Assembly (NCBI GenBank): GCA_020200675.1
Contig: JAIVIG010000014.1
Coordinates: 1 to 8,459 of the forward strand
Origin: Actinomycetota bacterium
Lineage (GTDB): Bacteria > Actinomycetota > Rubrobacteria > Rubrobacterales > Rubrobacteraceae
Length of the DNA: 8,459 nt
Reading direction: 5' to 3'
A model generated the notes under the pieces. It did not search any database, was not told the origin of the DNA, and worked only from the letters and a program-made list of their open reading frames with translations. A program made the translations under genes and the position numbers. Below, piece by piece: positions 6,070-8,459 of this stretch; position 1 is the stretch's first letter; each line of letters begins with the position of its first letter.

Positions 6070-6097
6070 GCACGGTTGCTACTCGCTCGTACCGTGC
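6070..6097 (+). promoter_or_regulatory. Inverted repeat with possible promoter before the membrane protein gene
   Basis: GCACGGT (6070-6076) and ACCGTGC (6091-6097) form a perfect 7-bp inverted repeat around a 14-base centre. A weak promoter, TTGCTA (6076-6081) with TAATCT (6100-6105) at 18-base spacing, overlaps it. It could be an operator. As a terminator of the methyltransferase gene it is poor, because the loop is long and no T-run follows. Confidence 0.3.
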
Positions 6098-6143
6098 TGT
6101 AATCTGAGACCGGTTGGCACACGCCGTGGGAAGAAGGGGGTAG

Positions 6144-6506
6144 ATGGCGCAGGGTTTTGGCGCCGGTGGTGGAGGCCGGGGCTTGTTCATCCTTGTCGCC
6201 GGGTGCGCGTTGCTCACAGGGGTCCTCGTCATCGTGCTGGGCCTGGTGAACCGGGAGCCTACCGCCGAGGAGATGATAGAGGCCTTCCGCGACGAGGGAT
6301 TGGAGGTCGGCGAGGTGCGGGCCGTAGAACGCTCCGAGGACCGGAGCCTGATCCCGAAGACCTACGAGGAGCAAATGAGCTTCACCATACCCTCCTCCGG
6401 AGAGAGGTCCGGCGGTCGCGTCGAGGGCAACGTGCTGGTGCAGATCGACGGCGACGTGCCCGAGGATCAGGCCGACCGGTACGGTGAAGTCCTGCAAGAG
6501 ACGTGA
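6144..6506 (+). CDS. Small single-pass membrane protein, unknown function
   Basis: I do not recognise a family for this 120-residue protein. It starts with a short glycine-rich segment (MAQGFGAGGGGRG), followed by one membrane span of about 24 residues (LFILVAGCALLTGVLVIVLGLV, roughly 14-36), and then an acidic, soluble domain of about 80 residues rich in Glu and Asp. No cleavage site is obvious, though a Cys at residue 21 lies in VAGC, which resembles a lipobox but without a basic region before it. The soluble part is predicted to face the outside. The ATG has AAGGGGG just upstream (6134-6140). It is likely transcribed alone or with the small secreted gene 79 bases downstream. Codon use matches its neighbours, so it is probably real. 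Confidence 0.65.
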   Translation: MAQGFGAGGGGRGLFILVAGCALLTGVLVIVLGLVNREPTAEEMIEAFRDEGLEVGEVRAVERSEDRSLIPKTYEEQMSFTIPSSGERSGGRVEGNVLVQIDGDVPEDQADRYGEVLQET

Positions 6507-6524
6507 GGATCGTGTTGGATGCGA

Positions 6525-6540
6525 ACCCGGAATCTCGGGT
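6525..6540 (+). other. Small hairpin between the two exported-protein genes
   Basis: ACCCG-GAATCT-CGGGT makes a 5-bp stem with a 6-base loop. There is no T-run after it, so it is at most a weak terminator or an RNA-stabilising hairpin. Confidence 0.25.
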
Positions 6541-6585
6541 AGAGAGTTCTGATTCTGTCGATACTTGTGGAGAAAGGGTGCTATC

Positions 6586-6855
6586 GTGAAAAAGAGGCTG
6601 GTTCTAATGGCGGTGTCGCTGGCGATGCTGCTGACGTTGACCACTGCCCTGGCCCTGGCGCAGACGGAGCCAGGCGCCTCGGACGAGCTTCGTTGCCTGC
6701 TCCCCGAGGGGTGCGGCCCGGTTCCCGAGGACGAGCTTCTGTGCTTGCTCCCCGAGGGGTGTGACACGAACCGCGACGGCGTGCCGGACCTCAGAGCCGG
6801 CCAGCCCGTGCCGGGCGGTGAGACCGGTACCGTGCAGTACGACAATACCGCCTGA
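6586..6855 (+). CDS. Small exported protein with CLLPEGC repeats and a calcium-loop-like motif
   Basis: The 89-residue product begins with a classic Sec signal peptide: basic MKKR, hydrophobic core through about residue 24, and an ALA-Q cleavage site near residues 23-26. The mature part is only about 64 residues. It contains two 16-residue-spaced repeats, DELRCLLPEGC and DELLCLLPEGC, each with two cysteines. These are followed directly by DTNRDGVPD, which matches the DxNxDGxxD pattern of EF-hand-like or thrombospondin type-3 calcium loops. The GTG at 6586 is preferred over one at 6565 because AAAGGG lies seven bases before it and it gives a normal signal peptide. The function is unknown; a cell-surface or envelope role with disulfides and Ca2+ binding is inference. 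The DNA repeats (6682-6713 and 6730-6761) are about 29/32 identical, pointing to recent tandem duplication. Confidence 0.7.
   Translation: MKKRLVLMAVSLAMLLTLTTALALAQTEPGASDELRCLLPEGCGPVPEDELLCLLPEGCDTNRDGVPDLRAGQPVPGGETGTVQYDNTA
6682..6761 (+). repeat. Two tandem 48-nt-spaced repeats in the exported protein gene
   Basis: Copies at 6682-6713 and 6730-6761 share about 29 of 32 bases, and each encodes DEL-x-CLLPEGC. Confidence 0.85.
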
Positions 6856-6977
6856 GTAGAGCGAGTCCGCACCCTCTAGCCGCACGGAGAACGCAGCCTT
6901 CGTAAAGCGGGAGCAGCCGGTCGGTTTCTTGGAATCGCGTCGCGGCGCCGGACGTCGGGCGAAGTGGAGCCTCCGGC

Positions 6978-6986
6978 TGCTATACT
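6978..6986 (+). promoter_or_regulatory. Extended -10 promoter of the UvrD-type helicase gene, likely leaderless
   Basis: TGCTATACT is a near-perfect extended -10 (TGnTATAAT). Seven bases (6987-6993) separate it from the GTG at 6994, which is where transcription should begin. No Shine-Dalgarno sequence lies before the GTG. Leaderless mRNAs are common in actinobacteria. No good -35 is visible around 6955-6963. Confidence 0.6.
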
Positions 6987-6993
6987 CTTTTAT

Positions 6994-8459
6994 GTGCTCT
7001 TGGACCAGCTAAACCCGGTTCAGCTCGATGCCGTTACGTATACCGAAGGACCCTTACTCATCCTCGCCGGCGCCGGTAGCGGCAAAACACGCGTGCTCAC
7101 GCATAGGATCGCCTACCTTTTAGAACAGGGGCTCGCGGCTCCGGACGAGATACTCGCCATCACCTTCACCAACAAGGCCGCCGCGGAGATGAAGGACCGG
7201 GTGGCGCTGCTCGTCGGGCCGGACTCGCGCAAGATGTGGGTCTCGACCTTCCACGCGTTCTGCGCCCGCGTCTTGCGGGTCAACGCCGAGAAGCTCGGGT
7301 ACCGTCGGGAGTTCACGATCTACGACTCCGCCGACCAAGTCAGGCTCGTACGACGCTGCATAATAGAGCTTGACAAGGACCCGAAAAGGTTCAACCCCAG
7401 GTCTTTCCACGCTCAAATAAGTACCGCCAAAAACCTCCTTCTGGACGCGAGCGACTACCTCAGGCAGACCGAGGGCTATATGGCCGAGAATGTCGCCGAG
7501 GTCTACGACCTCTACCAGAAGCGGCTCTACGAGAACAACGCGATGGACTTCGACGACCTGATCATGCAAGCCGTCGCCCTCCTCGAGATCTTCCCGGAAG
7601 TCCGCGAACGTTACCAGCGCCGCTTCAAGTACATCCACGTCGATGAATACCAGGACACGAACCACGCCCAGTACCGCCTGGTGAACATCCTGGCGGCCGC
7701 GCATCGCAACTTGTGCGTAGTCGGCGATGATGATCAGTGCCTGGAGAAGAGCACGCTGGTCACGATGGGCGACGGGACGGAGCGGCCCATCGAGCATATA
7801 AAGCCCGGAGACGAGGTCATGTCGGGTTACGGGAGTGGAGATTTCAGGCCGGCTCGGGTAATTCGCAGCTACGAGCGGGACGGCCGGCGGGAGGGGGTCG
7901 CCATAACCACCGAGGCGGGGCGCCGGATCGTCAGCACCCCAGAGCACACGCACTTCGCCGGATACCGTCTCGGTGTTGCGCCACAGCTTTACTTCACGTA
8001 CCTGATGCGTCGCGACGGAATCGGGTATCGGTTGGGCACTACGCAAGTGTATACGCGAGGACAGAAGAAGCCGATGGTCGGGCTGGCGCAGCGTATGCTC
8101 CACGAGCACGCCGACGCGCTGTGGGTGATCTCAACGCACGAATCCGAAAACGATGCACGAGCCGAGGAGTACATACTCTCGCTCCAATACCGTATTCCGA
8201 CGCTCCCGTTCGTGCCGCGCAAGAGCTCTCGACTAGCGAATGGGGCTCAGGCTAACGGGCTTGTACACGACCAGGCGTACCTCTCGCGCGTGTTCGGGGC
8301 TTTCGATACCGGTGCCAGCGCGAAGCAGCTACTACTCGATCGCGGCCTCTCTCTGCATCATCCGCACTACCGCCCGCGGTCCAGGAACTCGAAGCGGCGG
8401 AACGTGGTTGTTACGCTCTGCGGCGACCGGCGGGGAAGGACGCCGATGCACTCTATTGC
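6994..8459 (+). CDS. UvrD/PcrA/Rep superfamily 1 DNA helicase, intein-interrupted and cut by the window end
   Basis: This is the N-terminal part of an ATP-dependent 3'-5' DNA helicase of the UvrD/PcrA/Rep group, used in repair and replication restart. From GTG 6994 the motifs appear in order: NPVQLDAV with Q-motif Q10, Walker A AGAGSGKT (25-32), motif Ia ITFTNKAAAEM (56-66), the FHAFCARVLR segment near 86-95, MDFDDLI (184-190), motif II YIHVDEYQDT (213-222), and the start of motif III VVGDDDQ (242-248). At codon 249 an intein starts instead of the expected SIYSWRGA. The frame stays open to the window end. Domains 1B and 1A are thus complete up to motif III; domains 2A and 2B must follow the intein downstream. 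UvrD, PcrA and Rep cannot be separated from this part alone, so no symbol is given. Confidence 0.93.
   Translation, partial: MLLDQLNPVQLDAVTYTEGPLLILAGAGSGKTRVLTHRIAYLLEQGLAAPDEILAITFTNKAAAEMKDRVALLVGPDSRKMWVSTFHAFCARVLRVNAEKLGYRREFTIYDSADQVRLVRRCIIELDKDPKRFNPRSFHAQISTAKNLLLDASDYLRQTEGYMAENVAEVYDLYQKRLYENNAMDFDDLIMQAVALLEIFPEVRERYQRRFKYIHVDEYQDTNHAQYRLVNILAAAHRNLCVVGDDDQCLEKSTLVTMGDGTERPIEHIKPGDEVMSGYGSGDFRPARVIRSYERDGRREGVAITTEAGRRIVSTPEHTHFAGYRLGVAPQLYFTYLMRRDGIGYRLGTTQVYTRGQKKPMVGLAQRMLHEHADALWVISTHESENDARAEEYILSLQYRIPTLPFVPRKSSRLANGAQANGLVHDQAYLSRVFGAFDTGASAKQLLLDRGLSLHHPHYRPRSRNSKRRNVVVTLCGDRRGRTPMHSI
7738..8459 (+). mobile_element. Intein (N-terminal part) inserted in helicase motif III
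   Basis: The insertion begins with Cys1 directly after GDDDQ. Intein block A is clear: CLEKSTLVTMGDGTERPIEH then IKPGDEV (residues 1-27). Block B is at about 61-73, GRRIVSTPEHTHF, with the conserved T67 and H70 of the splicing active site. After block B comes a long insert, at least 167 residues to the window end, which is not splicing-domain sequence and probably carries an endonuclease. It includes YFTYLMRRDGIGYRLGTT, a later A-x-x-EEYILSLQYRIPTLPF segment, and a basic HYRPRSRNSKRR stretch. The C-terminal blocks F and G (ending in His-Asn before the next extein residue, expected Ser) lie outside the window, so splicing ability cannot be judged. Inteins often sit at such conserved active-site motifs. 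Confidence 0.9.

Noticed and set aside
6009..6872. 287-codon open frame on the - strand across the two small genes
   Set aside because: Its sequence is low-complexity, Ser/Arg/Pro-rich without domains, and it overlaps + strand genes that have a signal peptide, a membrane span and ribosome binding sites.
7120..8109. Long open frame of 329 codons on the - strand
   Set aside because: It runs antisense to well-supported helicase and intein coding sequence, shows no recognisable domain, and is an expected by-product of GC-rich codon use.
1..8459. tRNA, rRNA, CRISPR array or riboswitch
   Set aside because: No tRNA cloverleaf with a TPsiC-like arm, no rRNA-like stretch, no regularly spaced repeats and no recognisable riboswitch core were seen by eye.

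Overview
The window looks like high-GC actinobacterial chromosome, most like a Rubrobacter-type lineage. This is inferred from GC content, frequent GTG/TTG starts, overlapping stop/start junctions and protein character; no database search was possible. All supported genes lie on the + strand.

Region 1 (1-2760) is the 3' part of a pst phosphate operon in the order pstC (3' end only), pstA, pstB, phoU. pstC, pstA and phoU read well. pstB is broken: an in-frame TAG sits exactly where about 35 codons, including the Q-loop, are missing.

Region 2 (2761-3104) has no intact gene. It holds a faint possible IS5-type transposase remnant and, just before the next operon, a two-unit 11-nt direct repeat that resembles an actinobacterial PHO box over a -10 element.

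Region 3 (3105-4784) is a second phosphate locus: a DUF47 (PhoU-like) protein overlapping a PiT-type permease. The permease is C-terminally truncated. It runs by a GTGA overlap into a 62-codon frame whose core is a 120-bp near-copy of the phoU gene of region 1. All four differences are synonymous, so the fragment probably came from another functional phoU. Both phosphate uptake routes in this window therefore look damaged.

Region 4 (4785-6043) holds an Rrf2-family regulator with three cysteines placed as in IscR/NsrR Fe-S proteins, preceded by a palindrome overlapping an extended -10, and then a class I methyltransferase whose conserved N-terminus extends upstream of any usable start codon.

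Region 5 (6044-6993) holds a small single-pass membrane protein and a small exported protein with two CLLPEGC repeats and a calcium-loop-like DTNRDGVPD.

Region 6 (6994-8459, running off the end) is a UvrD/PcrA/Rep-type helicase, probably made from a leaderless transcript and interrupted by an intein. The intein begins at Cys exactly inside helicase motif III (GDDDQ|C). Its insert shows an unusual segment that faintly resembles a GIY-YIG nuclease. The intein C-terminus and the second helicase half lie beyond the window.
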